A stretch of DNA of 57,769 nt, taken from Cytospora piceicola (lineage: Eukaryota > Ascomycota > Sordariomycetes > Diaporthales > Cytosporaceae). A program made the position numbers and the translations under genes. Each line of letters opens with the position of its first letter. Positions within the stretch are counted from its first letter, which is position 1. This document shows positions 12,665-24,757 of the stretch, in pieces. The stretch covers positions 1-57,769 of the forward strand of contig JALQBC010000083.1 in NCBI GenBank assembly GCA_023375675.1, given 5' to 3'. The notes below the pieces were generated by a model that was not told the origin of the DNA, did no database searches, and worked only from the letters and a program-made list of their open reading frames with translations.

Positions 12665-14152
12665 GATAACGAAAGAATTGCTAATTATACATTCACATCT
12701 CATCATATCAGCTGCCAGTCGTTAGTTACAGCGTGTTACCTGTCGACTTGTATTATGATCCCACATTTCCCACACAAGAGAGAAGAAAATTCCATCCTCT
12801 TCCCTCTTCCTGCGGTCCAATCAGTGTGTGAATCTAATCCGTCCATGTATTATTAGCATATTATACGGAGTATCTATGATCGCCTGACTTGTAGCTCGTT
12901 ACAACTGCAAATAACCACTAACTACTGTATAACCATGTGTTTGTCTGGAAAGGAAGGTAATCAATATTACTATTTCCATCATATTAGCAGGGTTGAATGA
13001 TCCAAGATTGGTTAGCTCCCCCTTCCATCCATCTACTCAAGTTTCCTTTCCCAGAACATTGATTCCATGCGTACAGTCCTAAGATGGAGAATACATAGTA
13101 GGTCCGACCTGCGACGCAGATAACAAAAGTCCCTACCGGATCATTTTGCCCTTTTTGATTAATGATTTAGCTAGATATAATCGACCTTGTTATAACTCCT
13201 ATTCCATATTCTCGAGACCCCATCCCTGTCCCCTACGTTCTCACAGTACCTAAATATAATGACTAGTGATGACGGCATAAAAGTGGAACATGACTGGCGC
13301 TTTGGGTTTTCGTACGTGTATCCGCACTCACGCAATTCGACACCCTCTTGGTTTCACATTATGAGAAGAAGGATTTATGGTTCTTATAGTGCTCGAAGGC
13401 TAGTTAATGTCAAAGATGTTTCACTGATCCCGGTGGCTAATTAGTGGCTCAACGTGCCGATCGTCGGATTCGCTCTTGTCATAATACTCCTTTTCCTTCA
13501 CATCAACGTATCAAAGGCCTTGTCAATACGCCAGGGCTCGAGAGACATTTATTGGGTTGGTGATTTCCTGCCTGCGGACAGCGTGGTCAGCATTTTGACG
13601 GCTCTAACATAGGCAGACGCCAGGTTACCTCGGAGCTCTTGTCGAATCCTGGTGCCACTACTCGTTGGTTTACCGGCCAAACCGATGCTTTAGATTTTTT
13701 TGGTATGCCAGCATGAGGTTGGGCGTCGTCTCATTTACCCTTGGTCTCCTCGAGAGAGGGGTCGCTATCCGTACCATGCTGGAAGCACCTGAAATGGACA
13801 GGTCCAAAGATGCGATGATGGATCTAAAGTCCAAAGGTATAATCGCATCAGTATTACTTCTTAGCACGTAGTTCCGCAACAAGTATATCAGTATGGCTAG
13901 GTATACCGGGATAATACTAGAGTTGTCAGGGTTCACACATAACAGACCAGTCCGAGTTTCCCTCGATGATCTCAAGCTGCGGCTCGGACTTCAAGCATCC
14001 TAAATCTCTTCTCCGGTAGTTGCTAAGCTCTTCCACTACAATCGCAGGCTGTTATATCTATCCCGGCCGTTCATATAACCACCGCCGCCTAGACACTTGG
14101 TACCTTGTCGGCTAAGTCATTTAATGCGACGTGTGGAAACGGCGGGGTGGAA
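12665..14152. other. No confident gene
   Basis: There are only short ORFs (13259-13444, 13665-13871) without recognisable features. I see no repeat apart from scattered AT-rich words. Confidence 0.35.
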
Positions 14153-14222
14153 TGGCGGGGTGAAGTAAGTGGGCGCCGTGGAATGGCGGGGTGAAGTAAG
14201 TGGGCGCCGTGGAATGGCGGGG
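14153..14222 (+). repeat. 31-bp tandem repeat
   Basis: Two perfect 31-bp units (14153-14183 and 14184-14214) begin TGGCGGGGTGAAGTAAGTGG and are followed by a partial third. The unit also contains GCCGTGG. The sub-motif TGGCGGGGT recurs, inverted and doubled, at 39631-39666. Confidence 0.9.
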
Positions 14223-14862
14223 TACATACATTTAGCTGGGCGGAATCTCGAGACGCAGCCGGGAGACCGGCGTGGATTGACGGCGAATCACATTACACGG
14301 TTTGACTAGCAGTGTGGAGACAGAGCGGTGCGAACATAAGAGAGCAACCATAGTCGGTTCTGCTTTTCTGTGACAACGATATAAGAGGGAGTCAAAATAA
14401 TTCAGACCTATTCTTTAGGTCAAAATTAGCATGGCGATCCACTGCTACAAGCCACTAGATGATGTTGCTGTTACTGTCGGCTGCTGTAAGCTCTGAAGGG
14501 GGAAGAAAAGTCGTGATACACGGTATTGCACTGTGGTATAACCACTATCTATCGACAATTGTTTCTTCCCAACCATGGCGTTTGCTGCAAATCTGATGAT
14601 AAATTTCGGTGCGAAATAACAAGGTGTCTCTTTTGGTACTAATCATATGTGTCGCTTTGTCCTTGGCAGCGATACGCAGTTAGTACTGTGTGGGCCGTAT
14701 AAGAATGGCTTCCGTGTAGGCTGAGTTCTTATCGGTCAAACTCAAGAAGACATTTATTAGGATAGTTAGAGTCTGGAGAGTATATAAAGAGTAGACACTG
14801 TGCAGATATTCTGTTCAACTCTCGTTCGTGTTGTTTCGTTTTCTAGTGGCGGTGGTGATGTG
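14223..14862. other. No gene seen
   Basis: I see no long frame and no family resemblance. An isolated AAAAGTCGTG word, matching the dispersed repeat core, occurs near 14505. Confidence 0.35.
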
Positions 14863-14938
14863 GAAGTCGTGGATCTGGCAAAAGCCGTGGATCTGGCAAA
14901 AGCCCTGGCAAAAGCCGTGGATCTGGCAAAAGCTGTGC
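14863..14938 (+). repeat. Core-repeat array 3 (18-nt unit)
   Basis: AAAAGCCGTGGATCTGGC is repeated about four times, with one internally shortened unit and a decayed last unit. The core is the one shared with the other arrays, while the linker ATCTGGC is unique to this array. Confidence 0.88.
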
Positions 14939-15858
14939 AACACGGACCTGTATACGTATGTGTCACGTAAGATGTACTCGATTGATGTGTTGATGTATTG
15001 TCTCGTACCCCGCTTGCTCGGGTACGCTAATTTCCATATTGAATACATGCCAGGGTCAATTGTGTGACTTGCTTAATCATAGGGACCGAGGTATTTTCGC
15101 AGGCACCCCTGCTGCCGTCTGAAAGTATGCCCCGCCCTAACAACGAGGAGTAGTATACCCTGATGCCCTGCCTCGATCTTGATCTTGATACCGCCTCAAG
15201 CACCGGGTCTAGGCCTAGCAGTACAAGCGGTGTGTACCGAGCAGTAGTAAGAGTTTTCCTGAATTAACCTCTCAGGGTAAGCTAGTAGAACAGGACTTTC
15301 CTCCTGCATCCATCTTCGACGGTGCAGCTCGACGTGCAGTGCAGGGGAACAGGGGAAGCTTTACGTAACATAGGGTCAAATCTGTCAAGGGTAGGGGAAA
15401 GGGAGAGGTGATACCGACGGATAGCAACGCAGCTAAATGTTATAACCGGGCTCTGCTCTAGAGATGAGGTGACTTCTCAAGTGCTTGCAGGCAAGCGTGC
15501 AATTGCAAGCAAGGCTTAACACTCCCAGCAACCGCAGAGACCGTGGAGTTACGTGGGACTGAGCACGGAAGCTTACTGGAACTCCGCTGGTAAACCGTAG
15601 ACGACTTTCCGAGAGACCTAAGACTCTACAAAAAGACGGCCGGGGTGAGCGAGAGAGAGCAGGGGGAGAACGAGATAGGTAGAAATAGAGGCAATGTGTG
15701 TGGTCTAACCTATACGCAGCTCAATTAGTAACTATAGGCTTACTGCATAAAAACAGAAAGGGATAGGAGAGATAGAACAAACCTCATTCGTAGTAACGGG
15801 CGGAAAAATGTGACCGTGACAGCAGTCATAGTAGAAGTCGACTCTTTCCGACGCTCAC
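14939..15858. other. No gene seen
   Basis: No ORF with recognisable content is seen. The stretch lies downstream of the glucanase remnant and may include its former 3' flank. Confidence 0.35.
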
Positions 15859-17290
15859 TTATCGTGGTTGTAATCGGCGGAAACTGATGGTAGTAAGGGT
15901 GGTGAAGGTGTACGGAGGGAGGACAATGACACAGGGTGGCATGCACGATACAATGGATGTAGGCGAAGACCAGACGCCCGGGTCAATACATAAGGCCGTC
16001 CCACTGCTACCACCAGAAGCGGTGTCGTTGGAAGAAACACAACTCCCCTCGGGGCAGTAGCCGCGCGGACAGTCATAGGCACACACCCGAAGTCATCGAC
16101 CCCGCCTATTGCGCTGCCTGTCATGTCATCGACTTCAGCAGGCGTACCGACAAGAGCCTCTTTTGAGGTGCAGGAGCAGACCTGAATAGGACAAAAGCCA
16201 TAGTTAGGCGTAACTGCAGAGGCCGGCCCAGCTCCCGGATCCCTCGCCAGAATTACAGGCTGGCGCAGTGAAGGGAGAGACAGTCGGTGTCGCCAGGGCC
16301 GCCGACTGTAAGAGCACACCCCGTCCAGGCAGTATTCGTAATTGCGGTTGGAGGCACACAGCCCCGAGTACCCGGCACTTAAGCCCCCATGTTGAGTAGC
16401 CATCAACGTTCAGCGGGTCGGGCTTGTCGCGCTGTGTCCCCATAGTCGTGCACGTGCAGGCGCTGCCAGGGCAATAGCCAATCTCACAGAAAAAGGCGCA
16501 GAGACCTGCAAAGTTGTCGGTTCCGGTCCCATTGACACAAACCAGATCGTCCATCACGGTTGATGTTTCAGTAACGGCGGTGCTGCTGCTAGCCGCACCG
16601 AGGAAGGCGTTCCAGTGCTCCAGGCGGTTGGTACACTTTGTTGAGATGGCCAGCCAGACCTTCACCTGAAGCGATGACGCTGCCGGACCGTAAGATGGAG
16701 ACGACCAAGTTCCCACCGAACGATAAGCTACATAGAATAGGCCGACTCCACCCTGAGGGCGTACCTGTCCACGTGCCGGTCCGGGACACTCCCCCGATAC
16801 TGACCGAAATATCAGCTGTAGATATCAAGATTGCTGTGACGAAGATCTTATCCTGGTCGACATCGGTCGGAAGGAACTCGTACTGCTATCATAATGCCGT
16901 GTCGCCGGTAGTGTTTCCCCAGTTACATGCTGCTGCTGACCGATAGCGATTCCAAAACATAAACCCCTCCTGCGTGTTAGTAGTTGTGTTATAAAAGAAA
17001 ATGTCGATAGAGACAGGGAGCGTGTGTCGCCAGCCATCATATGGCATGCCCTCTATGTAGTGGAGTGGGGCCCGGCCAGTCGACATCGATCCTAGTGCGT
17101 ACTCGCGGATAGGTCCCTACGGATACATTTAGCAGTCAGTCTCTCTAGAGGACTGGAGGTTGCATATGTGGCCATGAAGATCCCCAAAGCCGTGTCATGA
17201 ACTTACATACAATATAGTGAGATTCACTATAAAAGATAACCTGACCCAGATTCGTAGTGAGCAGACTTTAGTGAGCGTTCCAGGTCGACT
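15859..17290 (-). pseudogene. GH71 alpha-1,3-glucanase (mutanase) C-terminal half, frame-broken
   Basis: GH71 enzymes are secreted fungal endo-alpha-1,3-glucanases acting on cell-wall glucan. On the minus strand, ESHYI (17226-17211) is joined across a plausible 94-nt intron (17210-17117) to GPIREYALGSMSTG, then to MPYDGWR and DKIFVTAIL. This is the end of a GH71 catalytic domain and the following beta domain (SIGGVSRTGTWTGTPSG). Next come family-typical cysteine-rich repeats, LVCVNGTGTDNFAGLC, IGYCPGSACTCT, NYGFCPIQVCSCT and RGYCPEGSCV, and a Pro/Thr-rich end. Adjacent TGA-TAG stops near 16877-16882 and at least three frame changes break it. The N-terminal catalytic part and signal peptide are missing or unrecognisable upstream of about 17290. 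Family assignment is from remembered motif layout. Confidence 0.82.
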
Positions 17291-19085
17291 GCAGAAGAGT
17301 CAAGAACAACGAGTGATACAAAAAAAATAACATATGTGAGTTGCGAAGTCCTCGCACCCTCCCGTATATGCTCCCCATCATTGTCTTCTCATGACCTGTC
17401 CAACTCTTACCATAATAAACTCGCGGTGCGAAGCCTAATATCCGTCAGATCAGGAGATTGTTCTTTGCAGCTAGACTACATGTGCTAAGCCGGGATCAAT
17501 GCCATCGCTGGAGGTTTATGGGACCTCCTGCTCCCTTCATCGCTCAGCTCGCGTTCCGAGACTTATTGGGGCGAAAAAGAGCAGGCTTAAAATGGCCTCA
17601 TGAGCGAAGTGAAAGTATACTATTGTTAAGCTCGTCTCGGTTAACAGAGTCCGGACTTGTTGTGCCGCATAGGCTCCATCGCTCGGGGAGTATAGGCTTG
17701 TCATAGTCATGAAGACTTGGATCATATTCCAATCGACGATTAACGACACGCAAGGTTCCATAGGTCGAGTGAGCATATGGTGTTGGTATAAGCTCTTTCA
17801 CTTAGAAAAATCTAGACTTGCTGTGCCGCCACAATCCCCATCTCCGGAGAAGTATTAGTTCTCCCATGGCCATAATGACAGGCCGGCAAATTGAGAAACC
17901 GACCAACCGCCAATAAGCGCCAGCCACAAAAAAGGTATCCACTCCAAATACTGCTATGCTACCTGACTAGACCCTCCCTTCCGAGGCTCCAAACGTGTTT
18001 TCATGCCTGTGAAGCAACCAGGGAGCAGCGCATGCCAGCTGTGTATCTTGCAGCAACCTCTTGCTCATCTACTAAATGTTCGAGCCGCTGGCTTCCTCGA
18101 GACCGGCACAGCTCCAGGGCTACCATTCATCATGGGGAATATTGTTTCTTTGGCCTTTCCGCCGTTTTGTGGGCTGGTATTCTCTTCACATTACACATAA
18201 GACGCCGAGATCCACCATCTGCACAATTTCTTGAGCACTTTCCTCCCCAAAGGTCAGCTCCTGTTGGATAGCCTGCTCCCACCTTCATCTTTATGGGTAC
18301 CGACGGTGATTGACTCAGCATGTGACTTGATTTCTGTCGAACATAACCTGCAGACTCGTCGTCTGTACTCTCGTGACTGGCCGAGTCTGCCAGAACAGCC
18401 GTCACGGTGATTGGGGTGGGAGTGTTCTACGAAAGATATCCTCCGGCCTAGTCAGCTTGAGCGAGTTCGGTCTTTCTCTTCTTCGTTCAGGACTGGAGAG
18501 GAATGCTGTGGAGCCACGTTGCAGCGTGGCTGAATGCATTCTACCGTAGGTTGGGAGCTTCCAGAGCGCAAGTCTCCTCAAAGTTTGTCTAGGCATTTTC
18601 ATTGTAAATTACTTCATTTTATTAAGCAAACTACTGTAGCACATAAGCAAAAGCAAGATTACTGCCAAACCATGTCAAATTCCGCGGTTCCAAAGTGTCA
18701 TAGATTCAATGCATCGCATCTTACCATCTTACCATAATTAATTGGTTCTTTCCCCCGTGGCCCCCCCCCCCCCCAAAGAGCTCGCGGAGGGCGGTAGGGC
18801 TCGAAATTGTTGAAAATACAACAACTAACCAACAAGAGAAGCTTGGGACTTGTAGAACTTGATGATGTGCTAAGCCTCACGTGATAACGTACGACCTAAG
18901 TGGGTACGGTACTTCTGCGGTGTTCTTTTTCCCACCAAAGAAAGAACAAGGAGCAAAAACAAAACCAGAAACAAACCAACAAACCAACCAAAACCCCTGA
19001 GCAAAGATTCGATGCCTGAAACCCAACGGACAGAGAATTCGTCTCCCACAACCACATTCATGACTTTTGCCATTCAATACGATAG
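17291..19085. other. No confident gene; C homopolymer
   Basis: This is where the missing 5' part of the glucanase would be expected, but I could not recognise it. A run of about 14 C lies near 18761-18775. The last 150 bases contain AC-rich sequence leading to the start of the 273-aa gene and may be its promoter and leader. Confidence 0.35.
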
Positions 19086-19907
19086 ATGTACTCTAGTCCA
19101 GCCGAAATTCTTGCCGCTCTCAATGAGTACCGGTCATACATTGCGGCTGGGAACCGCCGCGCGCTGGATATCTTCATCCCCTTTATTACAAAAGCTCAAG
19201 AGCCTGCGGCGGGTGACTTTGGAATCGAATTCGACGTCGATAAGCAACGTATAGAAGTCCTCAAACACCTGATTGGCGACCGAGAGATCCTCGATAAGGA
19301 GGGGATTACAGCCCCAGCTGAGCTACTTGATCGTTACGATGACCTCGCTCCTCGACTAGGCCTTGATGGCACCTTTGTTATCGACAACGGCGAGCGAACT
19401 CGCAAGCAGGACGAATACTTCTCTGCTATCGAAGAGGCTTTAAAGCAAAAGAGCTTAGAGGAGGTCCGGGGTATGATCTCGATCCCTGAAGAATTCAGAT
19501 CGTTGGCTGAACATGTTGATGGATTATACGGCCCTGGGCTGGGATATTGGCGGTCTATAAATCAGTTTGCAGCCTGGTGGGGGCTGATTGAGGATGGCGA
19601 GATATACTCGGCGCGTGTGAAGACGCCCGACGAGTTGAATAGTTGGATATACCTTACAGATAATGGGTGGACCGTCGGAGGAGGGTGGGATTTAGGAACG
19701 GGTCAGGATGTGAAACTGTTCGCAGTATATTGTCGCATGCCAGAAGATAACAGCTGGGGCTGGAGATATGTGGCGTCATGGGAGGGCAACGAGGAAGTAT
19801 TTGAAACTATCCCGGAAGTTTTCAAGTGGCATACCCACTTCTGCGAGCAAGATATATCCCAGATCCCGGAGTTCGACGAGGACGATATGTGGGAACTGAT
19901 GTTTTAG
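19086..19907 (+). CDS. Intact 273-aa hypothetical protein
   Basis: This is a single uninterrupted frame from ATG at 19086 to TAG. The product is acidic and soluble, with no signal peptide or membrane segment. An N-terminal helical half contains ILAALNEYRSYIAAGNRRAL and IEEALKQKSLEEVRGMISIP. The C-terminal half is rich in Trp and Gly (YWRSINQFAAWWGLIEDG, NGWTVGGGWDLGTG, WGWRYVASWEG), and the protein ends in an acidic tail. The order IPEEF...LYGPG, a Trp/Gly core, then WRYVASWEG...VF is loosely like SMI1/KNR4 (SUKH) proteins, but the match is weak and unverified. It is one of only three undamaged coding genes here. No neighbour suggests its role. Confidence 0.85.
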   Translation: MYSSPAEILAALNEYRSYIAAGNRRALDIFIPFITKAQEPAAGDFGIEFDVDKQRIEVLKHLIGDREILDKEGITAPAELLDRYDDLAPRLGLDGTFVIDNGERTRKQDEYFSAIEEALKQKSLEEVRGMISIPEEFRSLAEHVDGLYGPGLGYWRSINQFAAWWGLIEDGEIYSARVKTPDELNSWIYLTDNGWTVGGGWDLGTGQDVKLFAVYCRMPEDNSWGWRYVASWEGNEEVFETIPEVFKWHTHFCEQDISQIPEFDEDDMWELMF

Positions 19908-20152
19908 AGCTAAGTATGCCTACAGGTGACGAAGTGATTTACTGACTGACTGGCTGACTGACTGCTGATACACAGGTGTCCCCGGCGTCACGCTATCCGT
20001 AGTGAGCGTTGCAAAGGTCTTATATATTGAGCAGACCGACCAAGCCCTAAATGGTGCAGACTGCAGGAGAGGATATCATTATATACACCATATTAAGCAG
20101 CTATCAGATCCCCGGAAACGGTCATTGGAAAAGAAAAAGTCCGGACTAGTGG
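19908..20152. other. Short intergenic stretch with TGAC repeat
   Basis: A (TGAC)n-like run spans about 19941-19967, just downstream of the 273-aa gene. Nothing else is seen. Confidence 0.4.
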
Positions 20153-20348
20153 AGACCAATTAAGCTTGCAACCCTGGCGAGGTTCACGGGCAATATGTAC
20201 CCTAGGGTAACCGTGTTACAAATTGCTATGGAAGAGTGCCGAACAAGAATGGACCTAAACCTGCCGACGTCTCCAGAAGACCGGGCAGCTAAAGCATAGT
20301 GAGAGGTCATGTTAGCAACTATAGTTAACTAACCTTCCCCTTTCCTAG
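20153..20348 (+). other. Coding-like exon fragment with intron-like 3' end
   Basis: An open stretch ending near 20298 reads protein-like sequence (LATLARFTGNMYPRVTVLQ, then MEECRTRMDLNLPTSPEDRA). It is followed by a candidate 50-nt intron (20299-20348) with GTGAGA donor, TTAACTAAC branch-like site and TTTCCTAG acceptor. Splicing would create a TAG at the junction, so no longer protein can be read. The family was not recognised; it may be a remnant. Confidence 0.3.
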
Positions 20349-21847
20349 GTCACGTAGAGGTCAGGAAGTGGGTGGAGAGCATTAGTGGCTTTTTCCCCCT
20401 CTCGCTTCTCTGTGCATAAGACGAATAGTTTCTATGCAGCGAGCTATGTGCTGCCATTTCCAGTGTCTCATATCTCAATGTCCGGGGTACTGAAGAATTG
20501 TTAGTTGATTGATGGTCCTAAAAAAATATAATACTTTCACTGTACATTCGGTCGATCATCTTAGAGGAAAGGGTAAGCTCTATCCATATTGCTTTCTACT
20601 CTATTTTTACTCGTCGTCCTCTTCTGCAAATACCACACTATAATACAGCTACTGCACGCATTATTTTCCATAATATGTTACTATTTCTCTGTGACTAATT
20701 ATACCACCTCCGACGATTCTTATTACGTCTCTCCACGACGACGTTTCTTCACTATGACTTACATACTACAGCGCCTAGGGCCATCTAAGCTTCATTTAAG
20801 ATGATTACTTCCTGGAAGAATACACAAGTTCCCCACCCCTCCTCTCGTGTCTCTGATTCCAGTCCTGCATCCCATTGTCACCCTTTTGTCTAGCTGAACA
20901 AGTCATCAAGTAACTTTCTTTACCGGGCCAAATCTGACTCACTAACCTTGAACTACCTCGAATTCCCTCTGGGTCTCTCTCCACACAGCCTTACGGTGCC
21001 CAGATATGCATTCAGACCTCGCCAACATACTCGCCTCTTTGCACCAAGGTCTGTTTGTCGTTGAATGTTGCAGCTGGCGGGGCTAGAGCTGGCTCGATTG
21101 ACAATGTCAGCAGCCTCTATAACAGCTGGTGGCTACCCTTGCGTTCAATTTATTATGTGTCGCCACTATTTCCTGCCCTCGTTTCCTGACCAACTCCCAT
21201 ATAGCTTATCAACTCGTGGGTTGACTATTTATCGAGCCTTGCATTCTATGAAACTGGGGTTAAGGGGCGCCTTAGACAGTTTGCACGAGCTTGATAGACA
21301 CCAATGTGACGAGCATGCTCCGAACAGCTCCTAGCGACCATTGCAGCTGTTGGATACTACGCAAACCTGCGAGGCTCGATTCCATATCGCAGGTTGCACA
21401 GTGGATAGCCCCTGATACCAAGATTTGCTCAATACTGGCGGGCATGTTAAACTTATTTATTGGGCGTGTGTCGGTGGGCATACTACCTCCCCGCAGATTT
21501 TGATGAAGCAGGCCCACTTGTGTATGGGAATATCAGCAGCAGCAGCATAAGAGAGGTATCGTTATGATCGCATGTCCTATTACGCCTCGTTTCAGTAAAG
21601 ATAAAAGAAGCTGAGTGTGATCACCAAAGCTAGCTCATCCCGCTCGATGGACAATTGTATTATCTGTTGTGATAGACGGAAATAGTAGCTTGATGTTCTG
21701 TGAAGCAAGGTCTCCTGTGTCTTAATATTCGGTGACTGCAGGTTTTTATAAGGGGAAATACGCCGCCGCTGTAGTAAGTCTCCTCATACAAGAGTAGCAG
21801 TATCTGTCACTGAGCTGTTGTTGGCTTGGACCGGGCATGATAGAATA
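20349..21847. other. No confident gene
   Basis: Short ORFs at 20589-20804 and 21065-21517 lack motifs. CAG trinucleotides cluster near 21533-21548. No repeat family was recognised. Confidence 0.35.
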
Positions 21848-22213
21848 CTATATGGCATGGTTGTACATAACAAAATTACATGTGTCGTCATCTTCGCCGT
21901 CGTCCTTGTTGAAGGTGATATGTAGGTGTGGAGGAGATTGAGTGTGTGGCAGAGGCTTGGCTCCGGCTCCGGCTCTGTCCCCAAGTCGCCTTCCTCCCGG
22001 ACCACTTTTCCTCCTGTTATTCTTCCTGTTGATTAGCTCTCTTGTTAGCCCTTGCTCAAGCACGAGGTTGGATTCGGGGCTATGGTCACAGTCGAAGTCG
22101 ATCTCAGCTGCTACACAAACTGCCACATTTCTTATCTGACTGCTACTGCTAAGCGGGCGTGCTACAACCATCACATATTGGGCAGCACTAGCTAAATAGG
22201 CTAACTTCACCAT
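21848..22213 (-). CDS. Possible small secreted protein, 121 aa
   Basis: An ATG-initiated minus-strand frame starts with a hydrophobic stretch after a Lys (MVKLAYLASAAQYVMVVARP) that could act as a signal peptide. It then has a serine cluster, a basic middle (NRKNNRRKSG) and an acidic tail (KDDGEDDD). It has only three Cys. No homologue is recognised and the frame could be fortuitous. Nothing in the neighbourhood supports expression. Confidence 0.25.
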   Translation of the reverse strand: MVKLAYLASAAQYVMVVARPLSSSSQIRNVAVCVAAEIDFDCDHSPESNLVLEQGLTRELINRKNNRRKSGPGGRRLGDRAGAGAKPLPHTQSPPHLHITFNKDDGEDDDTCNFVMYNHAI

Positions 22214-22853
22214 GTTCCTTTACCCAAGAAGCAAAGTCGCAAATGACGTGTGCCAAGATAGACCAATCTTGTAGCGGATATCAAGACGAAGTAACTGAAC
22301 TGGCTTGCAACCTATAAGTGGCCTGCTATGTCCTTACTAAATCAGGGTGGGAAATGGAGTGTGTCCGGCAGCACTGAGCATTCCCCGACCTGCGGTGGTC
22401 AGAGGAAATGGGAGTAACATGTTGGCAGCTGTATCACGTAATGACTGAAGCAGAAGAATCTCGATCTGGTGTGAGGACTCGATGTGTCAGATCGTTTCCA
22501 ATCGATCCGTACAGTGAATCGTGTACAAATCTGGTTACGGAAACAGAGCCTGGGTATAAAACAGAGAGAGGGATAGAGCCTAGAGAGAACAAAGGCAATT
22601 AGGCCGAACGCTACCATTCATCTCGGCACGCAGCAGCTGGTAACTCGTCTTATATGTTAGGTACTAGGTCAGGTCATGTCAGGTCAGATCGTGGAGGTGA
22701 CAATGGGTGGGTATGGGTGTAAAGCAATCGCCACCTCACCACGGTCAGTGCATGCACGGAACATGCAGTCTGAAATCCCTTTCCAGATCTCCGTTCCTAC
22801 CCTCTAGACAGTGCTCCGCAGCTATTTACTCTTGAAGCTCTGTTGGCGACTCG
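22214..22853. other. No gene seen
   Basis: A short run of AGGTCA-like words occurs near 22665-22690. No coding signal was recognised. Confidence 0.3.
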
Positions 22854-23035
22854 AAAAAGGCCGTGAAAAACAGCCGTGGACTGTAAAAAGCCGTGGACAG
22901 TAAAAGTCCGTGGACAGTAAAAAACCGTGGACAGTAAAAAACCGTGGACAGTGAAAAGCCGTGGGCGGCGAAAAACCGTAGACAGTAAAAAACTGTAGAT
23001 AGTGAGAAACTGTAGATAATAAAAAGCTTTAAGAA
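22854..23035 (+). repeat. Core-repeat array 4 (17-nt unit) with directional decay
   Basis: Around ten units of AAAAAGCCGTGGACAGT with small variants stand in tandem. Leftmost units keep CCGTGGACAG. Units from about 22972 onward read CCGTAGACAG, then CTGTAGATAG, then CTGTAGATAA, all by C-to-T and G-to-A changes. An isolated AAAAGCCGTGA lies further right near 23120. Confidence 0.9.
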
Positions 23036-23136
23036 AATGTTGTCAGACTTAACGCTACTATACTAGAGGCCAAAAAACAATATCGTGTACTTGTACTTTC
23101 TACATACAGTATGCTAAACAAAAGCCGTGACCTATA

Positions 23137-24757
23137 TTAAAGGCCTAGCTTGTTGTTGTTCGTCATCATGGACTCCTTCAGACGCCTCATGGCGGCCCGC
23201 AGAGTCATGATGCCCTGGTTGTTGCTGATGCCTTCCTGTCGGCTCATCTCGTCCGTTGTGCTCGGTTTCTCACCGCCTGCGAGGTCGACCAGGCTGAGCA
23301 CGTTGTAGGACAAGGGGTCGAGTGTGGCGAGGTCGTGCGTAGCGAGTTCGTTCTTGAAGCTGAAGTTGACATGATGGTCGTCTGCGACGCTTCTGCTGGC
23401 CTCTTCTTCTCCTTCTCTCGGTGAACAACAAGCTTGCTGACGAGCCAGCAGCACCAGCGTCAGGCAGCCGTGGCCCCTCGAGCTCTGCGGGTTCATGTCG
23501 GTTGGTCGGCTGTGCCTCTGGCGGGATGCCTCGGTGAAGAGGTCTATCAGCTCATCCTTGGAGGTCGCCCACCACATCTCTGCGCCCTTGAGGAACGGTG
23601 GCCAGCCGCCAGCAGCACGGGGGGGGGGTGCACGGTGAGGGTCTTTGCCACCTGTGGGATGTCCTTTCATGTGCTGTTTCCCTTGGCCTTGGCCTTATTC
23701 CTGTCCATGCCACTGTCCATGCCTGCGTTGTACTTCCTCTCGCCTCCATGCCGCTGTCCCTTCCACTTCCCGGCACGAATAAATCCGCATACTGTCCCCC
23801 GTACACCTGAACAAAGCTGCAAGCAACCGCCAGCATAGTCTTGGTCTTCGTTTTGGTCTCTGCGGCCAAGAACCAGGGCCTGAACCTGGACCTGGAGGTA
23901 GAATTGAGGAGGAGGACGACGACGACGATGACGACGTCGAGAACTTCCCTGACTGTTGTCGTCCTCGCTCGGACGAGGACTGCATCATCAGCGACTCTGC
24001 TGAGTGGAGGCATCACAACATTGAATAAATTGTACTTTGGCCCAAAACTCCTGCCACCCATGACGGAGACGAGCAGCGTGTCACACGCAGCTCACAGGTT
24101 CCTCCGCTGTACCGACTGGTGTTACACAAGAGAAAGGCCGGGTTTTAGCAACGCAGTACCAACTTTCGCGTGCAGGGGAATTATAGCAGTAGTGATACCG
24201 AAGACTCATTGGGATTGAGCCGGGGAGGGGGAGGGGGTAAGTAACGGAGATGCTGTAGAAGAGGCTGGTGACGGCGATAAATACTGCCGGTGTTGGATGA
24301 GGAGAGGCTGAGGTTAAAACCTAGGTAAAAGACAAGACTGTGCGGTGGCCTTAACTGGGGCAGTCTGATGGCGAAGAAGGCGAGAGCAGAACGAGAAGAC
24401 AGAAAATTGGTGGTGTTTTGCTGGAGATGCTAAAGATTGTAAAATGGACTGCCCTCGCTTCACAGATAACACCAAGTTGTCTGTCTGCTTTCTTGCGGTC
24501 ATTTTGACAAAAGGAGCCAAGTCGGGCTTCTCTTTCATCAGCTTTTCCCAGCTGGGGGTTATGGGGCCGTCCGGTATGGGGAGCGGCTGTTCCTCGTCCT
24601 GCTCTTCATCTACCTCCGATTTCGAGGAGTCAACTGGTAGGTATTCAATTCTCAAGCGCCTCGCTATCTCGCTCATTTCCTCAGCCCCGTCTAGGGACAT
24701 CGCACCGTCCAAGTAGGGATTCAATCAGGGAGTGTCAGTTGTCGGCGAATCAGACAT
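23137..24757 (-). pseudogene. Kinesin-like motor protein, frame-broken
   Basis: The minus-strand order matches a kinesin motor. An acidic N-terminal extension from ATG at 24757 comes first (MSDSPTTDTP, then a TGA at 24727-24725, then NPYLDGAMSLDG). YNLFNVV lies near 24035 and VACSFVQVYGGQYADLF near 23820, resembling the kinesin strand EIYNExxxDLL. Switch I, NPQSSRGH, lies at about 23493-23470. Switch II, VDLAGGE, is at 23289-23269, followed by an Asn-Asn-Gln-Gly-Ile helix. Kinesins are microtubule ATPases. Both switch motifs deviate (SSRGH for SSRSH, AGGE for AGSE). I find no P-loop GxxGxGKT. The reading frame changes at least twice. Introns could explain part of this, but the TGA near the start and missing P-loop argue for a pseudogene. 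Confidence 0.72.
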
